Of a stretch of 64,000 nt of DNA, positions 1 through 7,279 are shown piece by piece (positions within the stretch are counted from its first letter, which is position 1; every line of letters starts with the position of its first letter). The notes beneath the pieces are model-generated. The model did no database searches. It saw nothing but the letters and a program-made list of their open reading frames with translations, and had not been told where the DNA came from. Made by a program: the position numbers and the translations under genes. The DNA lies in contig NZ_JANKBZ010000005.1 of NCBI RefSeq assembly GCF_024623785.1, positions 1-64,000 of the forward strand. Direction: 5' to 3'. Origin of the DNA: Archangium lipolyticum. Lineage in GTDB: Bacteria; Myxococcota; Myxococcia; Myxococcales; Myxococcaceae.

Positions 1-238
1 CGACGATGACCTCTCCGGTCTGCGGTACAACCGGCTTGCCGCTGCCACCGATGCCTGGGCGGTTGTACGCGAAGACGGTCCCCAGTGCGGACAGCGGCTC
101 CAACACCCTGTGCCATCCCTCGATGGGGCCGCCGGCACCATTGACGAGAACGATGGTGGGGGAGCCCTGACCCGCGATGATGTACTCGAGGGCCTGCCCA
201 TGGATGCTGGCTTTCTGCTTCGGAGGAACAGGCTTCAT
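1..238 (-). CDS. Alpha/beta hydrolase, C-terminus cut by the window edge
   Basis: Translating the minus strand from the ATG at 238 gives about 79 residues without a stop before base 1. The reading begins with a short strand, then IVLVNGAGGP (the oxyanion-hole turn of alpha/beta hydrolases) and AYNRPGIGGSGKP, the NRxGxGxS loop typical of the fold just before the nucleophile region. The nucleophile elbow lies outside the window, so substrate cannot be inferred. The ATG overlaps the stop of the GyrI-like gene by four bases (ATGA), so the two are probably translationally coupled. Third gene of an operon led by the AidB-like dehydrogenase. Confidence 0.7.
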   Translation of the reverse strand, partial: MKPVPPKQKASIHGQALEYIIAGQGSPTIVLVNGAGGPIEGWHRVLEPLSALGTVFAYNRPGIGGSGKPVVPQTGEVIV

Positions 239-693
239 GTCACTCCGATCTGGATCTCGAACGAGGTGGATGCGGAGTCCGCCGATGTCCATTCATGCCA
301 GACTTCGCGGCTCTCTCCGCTGAACTCCCGCCGGGCCCGGGTGATTGCCTCGACGACTCCTCCGTAGCCCGCGCGAAGGCTCTCCTCGGAGAGAGGGCCT
401 GTGTGCAGGGTGAAGAAGCAGGGGAATGGGTCGAGCGTGCGGACCGCGAATGCCCCCTTGTATCGGTCTGGATTGGCAACGGGCACACAGTAGTCGTGAC
501 GGAATCTCCTGCTCGGATCTCCATCACGTCCGTATGAGATGAAAATCCAGGGGCCCGTCGTCGTGAGGCCGTAGCGCTCGAGCTCGGCCATCATGATCGG
601 CGTGAGCTTTTCGCCCCACTTCCCTATCTCTGGCACACTCAGGAATTCGCTCGCGGCGATGACTGTCATTGGGGGTACGACCTTGAAGCTCAT
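235..693 (-). CDS. GyrI-like small-molecule-binding domain protein
   Basis: A 152-residue protein. Its second half has the GyrI/AraC effector-binding pattern: FFTLHTGPLSEE followed by a helix and a C-terminal EIQIGV strand, equivalent to the 'HxGPY...EIQIPV' end of the family. No DNA-binding helix is present, so this is the stand-alone ligand-binding form (SHS2-like fold), possibly a hydrolase or binder of small hydrophobic or cationic compounds. ATG at 693 overlaps the upstream stop (ATGA), and its own stop overlaps the next start in the same way. Tight coupling suggests that the three products are made in fixed ratio. Confidence 0.65.
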   Translation of the reverse strand: MSFKVVPPMTVIAASEFLSVPEIGKWGEKLTPIMMAELERYGLTTTGPWIFISYGRDGDPSRRFRHDYCVPVANPDRYKGAFAVRTLDPFPCFFTLHTGPLSEESLRAGYGGVVEAITRARREFSGESREVWHEWTSADSASTSFEIQIGVT

Positions 694-2369
694 GGGGTTT
701 CGGCTCCTTCCTCGAAGGCGCGGTGGATGAGTGCATGCATCGGTACGTGGGCCGGCAGCGTGCCGAACGTCTGTCCGTGTGCACCGGCCAGACGCGACTC
801 GCAGAAGGTGTCCGCGACCTGGGAGTTGCCAGCGCGGATGAGGAGCGAGGCCTGTAGCGCCAACGCGAGGCGCTCGACGATGAACCGCGAGCGCGATTCG
901 AGCGTGCTCAGGTCGTCGAACTCCCTGGCCAGGCGTGCGGCTTCGGCGTCGAGCGCCGGATGCCCACCCCGGGCGGCGAGGATTTCGCCGAACAGGGCGT
1001 CGCGGCTGGCCGGCTCGCGCGTGACCGCGCGCAGCATGTCCAGACACTGGATGTTGCCGCTGCCTTCCCAGATGGAGTTGAGCGGGGCCTGCCGGTACAG
1101 CCGCGCGAGGTTCGACTCCTCGACGTAGCCGGCACCGCCGAGGCACTCCTGCGCCTCGTTGATGAAGGCGGGAGCGCGCTTGCACACCCAGTACTTGCCG
1201 ATGGCCGTCGCGATACGGCCAAAGGCTGCTTCCCCGGCATCCCGGTGGCTCGCATCGACGGCCCGGGCCACGCGCGCGGTGAGCACGGTATGCGCTTCCG
1301 ATTCGAGCGCCAGATCGGCGAGCACATTGAGCATCAGCGGTTGCTCGCTCAGCCACTTGCCGAAGGCCTTGCGGTGCCGGGCATGGTGGATGGCCTGCAC
1401 GAGCGCCTGGCGCATCTGGCCGCTCGAGCCGATCATGCAGTCCTGGCGCGTCAGGGCCACCATCTCGAGAATGGTGGAGACGCCGCGGCCTTCCTCGCCC
1501 ACCATCCAGGCGGTGGCGCCGTGGAACTCGACCTCGGAGCTGGCGTTGCTCCAGTCACCGAGCTTGTCCTTGAGGCGCTGGATGCGGATGGCATTGCGCT
1601 CGCCGTCCGGCGTGAAGCGCGGCAGCAGGAAGCACGACAACCCGCCCTCGGCCTGCGCGAGCACGAGGAACGCGTCGCTCATCGGTGCCGAGAAGAACCA
1701 CTTGTGGCCGACGAGCGCATAGGGCTGCCCGGGTCCCCGGCTCCCGAGCTGATGTGCCCGCGTGGTGTTCGTCCGCACATCCGAGCCGCCCTGCTTCTCG
1801 GTCATGCCCATGCCGAGGGTGGCGCCACGCTTCTGGGCCGCGGGGATGAACCGTGAGTCGTAGGTGGCCGAGCTCAATCGTGGCAGCCATTCCCGGGCGA
1901 GCTCGGGCTGGCGGCGCAGCGCGGGCACGCTGGCGTACGTCATCGTCAGGGGGCAGCTCGTCCCCTGATCGGCCTGGTTGTGCAGATAGAACAGTGCCAT
2001 GCGGGCCACGTGTGCACCGGGTCTGTCCTCGTGGCGCCAGGCGAAGTTCGGCACGCCATGGGCGATGGCCAGCTCCATGAGGCGGTGGTAGGCGGGATGG
2101 AACTCCACCTCGTCCAGGCGGTTGCCGTACCGGTCGAACGTCCTGAGCTTCGGCTTGTTCTCGTTGGCCACGAACCCGAGCTGCATCAGCTCTCCGCCCA
2201 CGAGGGGGCCGTACTTCGCGAGCTCGGCTTCCGCCCAGGCACCCCCTTCCCGGGTCACCGCCTCACGCAACACCGTATCGGTCGCCCAGGCGTCATAGGT
2301 GAGCGGCGGGGCCTGATTGGTGACCTGGTGCGTGACGAAGCCTTCGGCGACGGATCGATGGTCGTTCAT
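690..2369 (-). CDS. aidB: AidB-like acyl-CoA dehydrogenase
   Basis: 559 residues, close to the 541 of E. coli AidB. The AidB subgroup signature MTEKQGGSDVRTNTT is present near residue 190, followed by HKWFFSAPMSDA, and the FAD-binding C-terminal domain contains ECLGGAGYVEESN and RQAPLNSIWEGSGN. AidB belongs to the acyl-CoA dehydrogenase superfamily, is induced in E. coli during the adaptive response to alkylation, binds FAD and DNA, and is thought to destroy alkylating agents; acyl-CoA substrates are poor. Here it heads an operon with a GyrI-like protein and a hydrolase rather than with ada. Isovaleryl-CoA dehydrogenase is the alternative name often given to such proteins. Confidence 0.85.
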   Translation of the reverse strand: MNDHRSVAEGFVTHQVTNQAPPLTYDAWATDTVLREAVTREGGAWAEAELAKYGPLVGGELMQLGFVANENKPKLRTFDRYGNRLDEVEFHPAYHRLMELAIAHGVPNFAWRHEDRPGAHVARMALFYLHNQADQGTSCPLTMTYASVPALRRQPELAREWLPRLSSATYDSRFIPAAQKRGATLGMGMTEKQGGSDVRTNTTRAHQLGSRGPGQPYALVGHKWFFSAPMSDAFLVLAQAEGGLSCFLLPRFTPDGERNAIRIQRLKDKLGDWSNASSEVEFHGATAWMVGEEGRGVSTILEMVALTRQDCMIGSSGQMRQALVQAIHHARHRKAFGKWLSEQPLMLNVLADLALESEAHTVLTARVARAVDASHRDAGEAAFGRIATAIGKYWVCKRAPAFINEAQECLGGAGYVEESNLARLYRQAPLNSIWEGSGNIQCLDMLRAVTREPASRDALFGEILAARGGHPALDAEAARLAREFDDLSTLESRSRFIVERLALALQASLLIRAGNSQVADTFCESRLAGAHGQTFGTLPAHVPMHALIHRAFEEGAETP

Positions 2370-2462
2370 GGAGGGGTTCCTATCAGCTTTCCCGGCTCGC
2401 TCGTGGGGTCATGGGCGATCCTACGGATTTTTGAAATAAAGATGGAATTGCATGATTGGCGG

Positions 2463-2479
2463 CTTAAGAGGTTCTTAAG
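2463..2479. promoter_or_regulatory. Inverted repeat, possible operator, between aidB and the dioxygenase
   Basis: CTTAAGA, a three-base spacer, then TCTTAAG: a perfect 7-3-7 inverted repeat. It sits in an unusually AT-rich stretch (about 2428-2482) of the 151-base gap between the divergent aidB and dioxygenase genes, 41 bases before the dioxygenase ATG. The short loop makes a protein operator more likely than a terminator. The regulator is unknown. Confidence 0.4.
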
Positions 2480-2520
2480 AAATGCCCCCTACGCTCGTTG
2501 GCCTCTTCAAGGGAGGCGAC

Positions 2521-3339
2521 ATGAGTGGCGATAACCACAATCACGACAAGGGTCTTGAGCACGATCTGCGAATCCTGGCGCGGAGGCAGGACCGCAGACA
2601 AGTCTTGCAGTGGATGGCGGGTGCCACGCTCCTGGTGGGTTGCGGCGTTGGCACCGAGGGCATCGGCATCGAGGGCGCTGGCGCCGAGGATGTTGGCTCC
2701 GACGGCCTGGCGAACTGCTCGACGATCCCGGAGGAGACCCAGGGGCCGTACCCGGGTGATGGTTCCAACGGGCCCAACGCGCTCACGCTGTCGGGCATCG
2801 TACGCGGTGACATCCGTTCCAGCATCGGCAGTGCGACTGGCACCGCGGCGGGCATCGTGCTCACGCTCAAGCTCACCCTGGTGAGCAGCACGCGGAGCTG
2901 CACCCCCCTGTCGGGATATGCCATCTATCTCTGGCATTGCGATCGCGACGGCAAGTACTCGATGTATGACCTACCCGCTCAGAACTACCTGCGTGGCGTA
3001 CAGGCGACGGACAGCAACGGGGTGGTGACCTTCACCACGATCTTCCCCGGTTGTTACGCTGGACGAATGCCTCACATCCATTTCGAGGTCTACCCCAGCC
3101 TCGCGAAGGCCACCTCGGCTGCGAACAAGATCAAGACCTCGCAGCTCGCCTTGCCGGTGGAGGCGTGCAAGACGGTGTACGCCACCACCGGGTACACCAC
3201 GAGCGCGAGCAATCTCTCCAGGTTGAGCTACGCCCAGGACAACGTCTTCAGGGATGGGACGTCCCTCCAGATGGCGAGTGTCACGGGCAGCACCACGGCG
3301 GGATACATCGCCACCCTGCCGGTGGCCATCCCGGCGTAG
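2521..3339 (+). CDS. Intradiol ring-cleavage dioxygenase-like protein, Tat lipoprotein
   Basis: 272 residues from the ATG at 2521, chosen because GGGAGG lies just upstream; an in-frame start at 2482 lacks this. The N-terminus carries a twin-arginine motif (DRRQVLQ, residues 24-30) and a hydrophobic segment ending in LLVGC (Cys41), so a folded metalloprotein is probably exported by Tat and lipidated. The catalytic core has the non-heme Fe(III) ligands of intradiol dioxygenases: Tyr146 (KYSMYD), Tyr179 (GCYAGR), His185 and His187 (PHIHF), with LRGVQATDSNG between. Family members cleave catechols between the hydroxyls; an exported enzyme could act on aromatic compounds outside the cytoplasm. Substrate is unknown. 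Confidence 0.8.
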   Translation: MSGDNHNHDKGLEHDLRILARRQDRRQVLQWMAGATLLVGCGVGTEGIGIEGAGAEDVGSDGLANCSTIPEETQGPYPGDGSNGPNALTLSGIVRGDIRSSIGSATGTAAGIVLTLKLTLVSSTRSCTPLSGYAIYLWHCDRDGKYSMYDLPAQNYLRGVQATDSNGVVTFTTIFPGCYAGRMPHIHFEVYPSLAKATSAANKIKTSQLALPVEACKTVYATTGYTTSASNLSRLSYAQDNVFRDGTSLQMASVTGSTTAGYIATLPVAIPA

Positions 3340-3352
3340 CACGGAGGCGGTT

Positions 3353-3817
3353 CTACTGCTTCGCCTTCAGGAACGTGAGCACCTGGGTGAACGTCCTGTC
3401 TCCGTTGGGGGTGGTGGTCAGCACTCCGCTCGCCCCCACATAGGCGCCCGTGCCACCGATGATCGGAATCAAGGAGGTGCCGGTCTCTGCCTCCCGGCCC
3501 GCGACGGTGATGGTTCCGTCGGCCAGGGTGAGCGTCCACTGGCACTCACTGAACTGGCCGGGCAGCGTCCGGACGCAGTAGCCGCTGTTGGAGCCAATGT
3601 TCTCCTTTGATGCGTTCAGCAACGGCTGATCAAAAACAAACATGTCGCCTGGAGAGTCCCCCGGCGCTCCCAGGTCCACCGGCGAGGCGATCCCACTACG
3701 GGCGTCGGCGATGGTGGTCAGCGTCCAGGACTCCTCCGCATGGGCGTTATCGACACAGCCCAGCATCGGCGTGGTCAAGGTCACGACACTCACGGTCACG
3801 AACAGCATCTTGCGCAT
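3353..3817 (-). CDS. Secreted allene-oxide-cyclase/dirigent-barrel-like protein
   Basis: 154 residues from the ATG at 3817, which follows GAGGAAG. It has a cleavable N-terminal signal with a possible lipobox at Cys21 (PMLGC). The mature part is beta-rich and ends with GGTGAYVGASGVLTTT, the hallmark turn of the allene oxide cyclase/dirigent barrel ('GGTGxYxGAxG'). Bacterial members are mostly uncharacterised secreted proteins; a cyclase activity should not be assumed. It converges on the dioxygenase gene with a 13-base gap. Confidence 0.55.
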   Translation of the reverse strand: MRKMLFVTVSVVTLTTPMLGCVDNAHAEESWTLTTIADARSGIASPVDLGAPGDSPGDMFVFDQPLLNASKENIGSNSGYCVRTLPGQFSECQWTLTLADGTITVAGREAETGTSLIPIIGGTGAYVGASGVLTTTPNGDRTFTQVLTFLKAKQ

Positions 3818-4021
3818 CCGGTTCTTCCTCTGGTTTTGCCCGTCTTCGAGAGCAGCGGTCCGACGGAGGGTCCTCGCCGTATAGAGCCAGACTCGCGAGG
3901 ACGCCAGCAGGCAGTCCAGATGGGGCGGTGTGACGTCGTCCCGACATGTCGACGTCAGGTGGGTGACATGTCGGAACCCCGGCGCTGACGTGTCGGCCCC
4001 TGGCTTCATCGTGCTTCCTTG

Positions 4022-4714
4022 CTACCTCTCGCGCAGGGCCGCGAGCACCTCGCGCGCGGCGGCCGTGGACGACGCCGGGTTCTGCCCGGTGACGAGCCGC
4101 CCGTCGCGTACCGCGAAGCTGCTCCACAGCGGGCCGGACTCGTACCGGGCGCCCAACTCCCGCAGCCGGGTCTCCAAGGGGAAGGGGACGATCGCGTCGA
4201 ACTTCGCGGCCTTTTCCTCCGCGTTGGAAAAGGCCGCCACGCGCTTGCCCGCGACGAGTGGCTTGCCATCCGGACCCTTGACGCCCACCAGCGCCGCCGG
4301 CCCGTGGCAGACGGCCGAGATCACCGCGCCCCGTGCGTACGCCGCCGACAGCAACTGGTGCAGGGGCGAGTGCGTCGCCAGATCCCACATCACGCCGTGT
4401 CCGCCCACCACGAAGTAGGCGTCGTAGGTGTCCTGGACCTTCCCGAGCACGAGCGTGTTCGCGAGCTTCTTCGTCGCCTGGGGATCGGCGAGGAAGGCGC
4501 GTGTGGCCTCGGACTCCTCCTTCTGGCTGCGAGGGTCCGCCGGGGCCTTGCCCCCGAGAGGCGAGGCGATGTCCACCTGAGCGCCGGCCCGGGTGAACTC
4601 CGCGTAGGGAGCCGCCAGCTCCTCCATCCAGAATCCCGTCTGCTCTCCCGTGTTTCCGAACTGCGAGTGGCTGGTGACGATCAGGAGGATCTTCACGGCC
4701 GTCAGTGCCTTCAT
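4022..4714 (-). CDS. DJ-1/PfpI (Hsp31-like) family protein
   Basis: 230 residues from the ATG at 4714, preceded by GAAGGAG. It shows the DJ-1/PfpI glutamine-amidotransferase-like fold: an early acid (FWMEE, Glu31/Glu32), VVGGHGVMWDL, and the nucleophile elbow AVCHGPA with Cys136-His137. Length and the GFWMEELAAPY motif place it with the Hsp31/glyoxalase III-like branch used against methylglyoxal and protein glycation. It is divergent from a LysR gene 104 bases away, the usual arrangement of a LysR and its target. The leader hairpin at 4723-4764 contains its Shine-Dalgarno sequence. Confidence 0.8.
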   Translation of the reverse strand: MKALTAVKILLIVTSHSQFGNTGEQTGFWMEELAAPYAEFTRAGAQVDIASPLGGKAPADPRSQKEESEATRAFLADPQATKKLANTLVLGKVQDTYDAYFVVGGHGVMWDLATHSPLHQLLSAAYARGAVISAVCHGPAALVGVKGPDGKPLVAGKRVAAFSNAEEKAAKFDAIVPFPLETRLRELGARYESGPLWSSFAVRDGRLVTGQNPASSTAAAREVLAALRER

Positions 4715-4722
4715 GGTGTGTG

Positions 4723-4764
4723 CTCCTTCGCAAGCGCCCCGCATGGGGGCGATGGGCGAAGGAG
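4723..4764 (-). promoter_or_regulatory. Leader hairpin that buries the Shine-Dalgarno of the DJ-1 gene
   Basis: On the minus strand CTCCTTCGC (4764-4756) pairs perfectly with GCGAAGGAG (4731-4723); inside that, CGCCCC pairs with GGGGCG around a short loop. The 3' arm is the ribosome binding site of the gene starting at 4714. As RNA this would hide the AAGGAG from ribosomes; as DNA the same 9-base repeat could be a LysR binding site, since the LysR gene starts at 4819 on the other strand. Confidence 0.5.
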
Positions 4765-4818
4765 TACCGTCCCCCCGGGCTCAAGAAAACCAGGAGCGTC
4801 TTCGCATAATGTGAAGCC

Positions 4819-5724
4819 ATGCTTGGCAATCACGAAGCACTGTGGACGCTCTGGGAGGTGAGCCGCGCGGGGACCCATGCCGCCGCGGCCGCGCGGTTGG
4901 GAATCACGGCCTCCGCCGTAGGTCAGCAACTCAAGGCGTTGGAGCAGCGCCTGGGCGTGGTGCTCTTCGAGCGGGTGGGGCGCCGGGCCCGGCTCACCCC
5001 CGCGGGAGAGGCCCTCGTCGAACGCTTGAGGGAGCACCTGCCCGCCCTGGACGCGGCGCTCGAGGAGGCGTCCGAAGCCCAACGCGCGGTGCGTGGCGAG
5101 GTGTCCCTGGGAGGTCCCTGGCCCTTCTTCCGGTTCTGGCTCCGCCCGCGCATGCCCGCGTTCCTGGAGCGTCATCCGGAGCTGCGGCTGAGCGTCCGCT
5201 TCGACGTGCCGAGCCTGCTCGCGCGCCGGCTCCTGGCGGGTGAGGTGGATCTGGCCATCATGGGCCTGTTGCCAGAGGCACCGGGGTTGGAGGTGCGGCG
5301 CATCGGGCAGGAGGAGTTCGTGGCGGTGGCAGCGCCCGCCTACCTGGGGCGGTGGGGAACACCCCGGAGCGCACGCGAGTTCGCGGCCCATCGCTTCATC
5401 GCGTTCGACTCCGACCTGGCCATGCTCGCACCCTGGTGGCGGGCGGCCTTTGGTCCGAAGGAGCCGCTGCCCGAGCAGGTGGTGTGCCGCATCGCCAACC
5501 TGGACGAGATGTTGGCGCTGGTGGAGGCAGGGGCGGGCCTCGCGGTGCTGCCCGACTACCTGGTGGAGGCCGCGGTACGCGAGGGCAGGGTCGTGACGCT
5601 CGCGCCGGAGTCTGGCCGGCGCTCCCTTCGGCGCCCTCGCGGCACGCTGTGGCTCGCATGGCGCCGGGCCGCGGCTCCCACGGCCCGCTTCCTCGCCGTG
5701 CGCGACTGGCTCCTGGAGGGTTAG
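4819..5724 (+). CDS. LysR-family transcriptional regulator
   Basis: 301 residues. N-terminal winged helix-turn-helix (residues 1-60) with GTHAAAAARLGITASAVGQQLKALEQRLGVVLFER, the LysR recognition pattern, then a periplasmic-binding-like effector domain (about 90-295) with EVDLAIMG and LALVEAGAGLAVLPDYLV. Divergent from the DJ-1/PfpI gene, which is its most probable target. The effector is unknown. Confidence 0.9.
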   Translation: MLGNHEALWTLWEVSRAGTHAAAAARLGITASAVGQQLKALEQRLGVVLFERVGRRARLTPAGEALVERLREHLPALDAALEEASEAQRAVRGEVSLGGPWPFFRFWLRPRMPAFLERHPELRLSVRFDVPSLLARRLLAGEVDLAIMGLLPEAPGLEVRRIGQEEFVAVAAPAYLGRWGTPRSAREFAAHRFIAFDSDLAMLAPWWRAAFGPKEPLPEQVVCRIANLDEMLALVEAGAGLAVLPDYLVEAAVREGRVVTLAPESGRRSLRRPRGTLWLAWRRAAAPTARFLAVRDWLLEG

Positions 5725-5772
5725 TGTTGTATCCACCCGAGCCTGATTGTCTCGGTTTACGAGAATTCTTGT

Positions 5773-7206
5773 ATGCTTGAAGACTGGGAGCGTCACTTCG
5801 AGGGTTTTCGGTCCGGGATCATCGGGATTGAGCTGCGTTACGACGGACCGATGGGGACCCGGCCGCTGCTGTATGCGGACTGGATGGCCACGGGCCGCCT
5901 CTATGGTCCGATTGAACAAACATTGCTCTCGGTGGCCGCGCCGTTCTACGGCAACGTCCACTCGAAGAGCAGTTGCGTGGCGGAAGTCTCCGAGGCCTTG
6001 TACGAGGAGTCCCGCGAGCGGATCAGGTCCGCACTGAATGCCGACGAGCGTTACGCGCTGCTCCTGTGCGGTCAGGGGATGACCGCCGCCGTCAACAAGC
6101 TGGTGCGGCTCTTGCGATGGTCCGCGCGTGAGGAGCACGAGCGGCCGGTGTTCTTCACCAGTCACCTGGAACACCATTCGAACCTGCTGCCCTGGCTGGA
6201 GTGTGGCGCGGAGGTGCGGGTCGTGCCTCCGGATCGCCACGGTGACCCGGACCTGTCGGCGCTGGAAGACCTCCTCCACGCCACCCGCCACCGCCCTTGG
6301 CGGGCGGGCGCTTTCAGCGCCTGTTCCAACGTGAGTGGCAGGAAGGTCGATGTCGGGCCGCTCGCCCAACTGCTTCATGCCCATGGCTGCCCCTGCTTCG
6401 TGGATCACTCCGCCCACGCCAGTCATGCCTCGGTGAGCGTGCGGGCCGGCTCGGGGGAGTGGTTCGACGCCGTGTACTTCTCGGGCCACAAGCTTCTCGG
6501 TGGGCCGGGCAGTCCTGGAGTGTTGTGCGTGAAGAAGGAGCTGATCGCGAGCCGCGTCCCGGACGAGCCTGGCGGCGGTAGCGTCAAGTGGACCGACCCG
6601 TGGGGCGGACGCTCCTACGTCGACGACATGGAGGTGCGTGAATCGGCCGGCACGCCCGGCGTACTGCAGGCGATCCGATTGGCGATGGCCTTGCGGCTGA
6701 AGGAGAAGATGGGAGAGGCGCCCATGGCCGCGAGGAATGGCCGGCTCCGTTCACGGCTGCTCGAAGGGCTGTCCTCGGTGGAGGGCCTTCAACTCCTCGA
6801 CGCGAAGCATGGTGGTCCGGCACCCGTGGTGTCGTTCTGGTCCGAACGGGTTCATCACCACCGCTTCGCCCGCCTGTTGAGCGACCTGCACGGCGTGCAG
6901 GTGCGCAGCGGATGCTCGTGTGCGGGCACGTACGGTCACGTGTTGCTCGGCATCGATCGGCCCCGGTCGCGAGAGATCTGCGAAGCGATCGAGCGCGACG
7001 ATTTGTCGGCCAAGCCCGGCTGGGTCCGGGTGTCACTGCACCCGACCAGCTCCCTCGCCGAGGTCGATGCCATCGTCGCGGCCATTGGCGAGGTCCAGGG
7101 CGATTCGCGCCGCCATGCGAACGATGACTACGACGCCGTGTCGGACCGTCATGCCAGCCCGGCGTACGGCGACATCGGAACGCTGCTCAGGCGCTGTTTC
7201 GAGTGA
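5773..7206 (+). CDS. Class V aminotransferase, cysteine desulfurase-like
   Basis: 477-residue PLP enzyme of fold type I. Visible features: HLEHHSNLLPW (as in SufS/CsdA 'EHHSNxxPW'), Asp211 in FVDHSAH for the PLP ring nitrogen, Lys240 in SGHKLLGG forming the Schiff base, and RSGCSCAGTYGH near 380, the catalytic-cysteine loop of group II desulfurases. It is longer than SufS (about 406) with a 40-residue C-terminal tail. No suf or isc genes are near, so it may instead act in modification or degradation of a sulfur-containing amino acid. The ATG at 5773 has only a weak ribosome site and lies 48 bases after the LysR gene. Confidence 0.75.
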   Translation: MLEDWERHFEGFRSGIIGIELRYDGPMGTRPLLYADWMATGRLYGPIEQTLLSVAAPFYGNVHSKSSCVAEVSEALYEESRERIRSALNADERYALLLCGQGMTAAVNKLVRLLRWSAREEHERPVFFTSHLEHHSNLLPWLECGAEVRVVPPDRHGDPDLSALEDLLHATRHRPWRAGAFSACSNVSGRKVDVGPLAQLLHAHGCPCFVDHSAHASHASVSVRAGSGEWFDAVYFSGHKLLGGPGSPGVLCVKKELIASRVPDEPGGGSVKWTDPWGGRSYVDDMEVRESAGTPGVLQAIRLAMALRLKEKMGEAPMAARNGRLRSRLLEGLSSVEGLQLLDAKHGGPAPVVSFWSERVHHHRFARLLSDLHGVQVRSGCSCAGTYGHVLLGIDRPRSREICEAIERDDLSAKPGWVRVSLHPTSSLAEVDAIVAAIGEVQGDSRRHANDDYDAVSDRHASPAYGDIGTLLRRCFE

Positions 7207-7247
7207 GCGCTGTCGCGGTCCTCACTTGCGTTTCACCCATTCTCCGC

Positions 7248-7264
7248 GGAACGTTGGCCGTTCC
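7248..7264. promoter_or_regulatory. 17-base inverted repeat, copy 1 of a motif also at 38046
   Basis: GGAAC, seven bases (GTTGGCC), GTTCC. It lies directly before the AAGGAG ribosome site of the S37-like gene. The same arrangement with spacer GTTGGTT occurs at 38046-38062 just after the TetR gene, so 15 of 17 bases match. It is a candidate operator; binding protein unknown. Confidence 0.35.
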
Positions 7265-7279
7265 AAGGAGAGAACACAC

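Noticed and set aside
4711-6489. A 592-codon minus-strand open frame across the LysR and aminotransferase genes
   Set aside because: Composition of a shadow frame and overlaps two well-supported genes.
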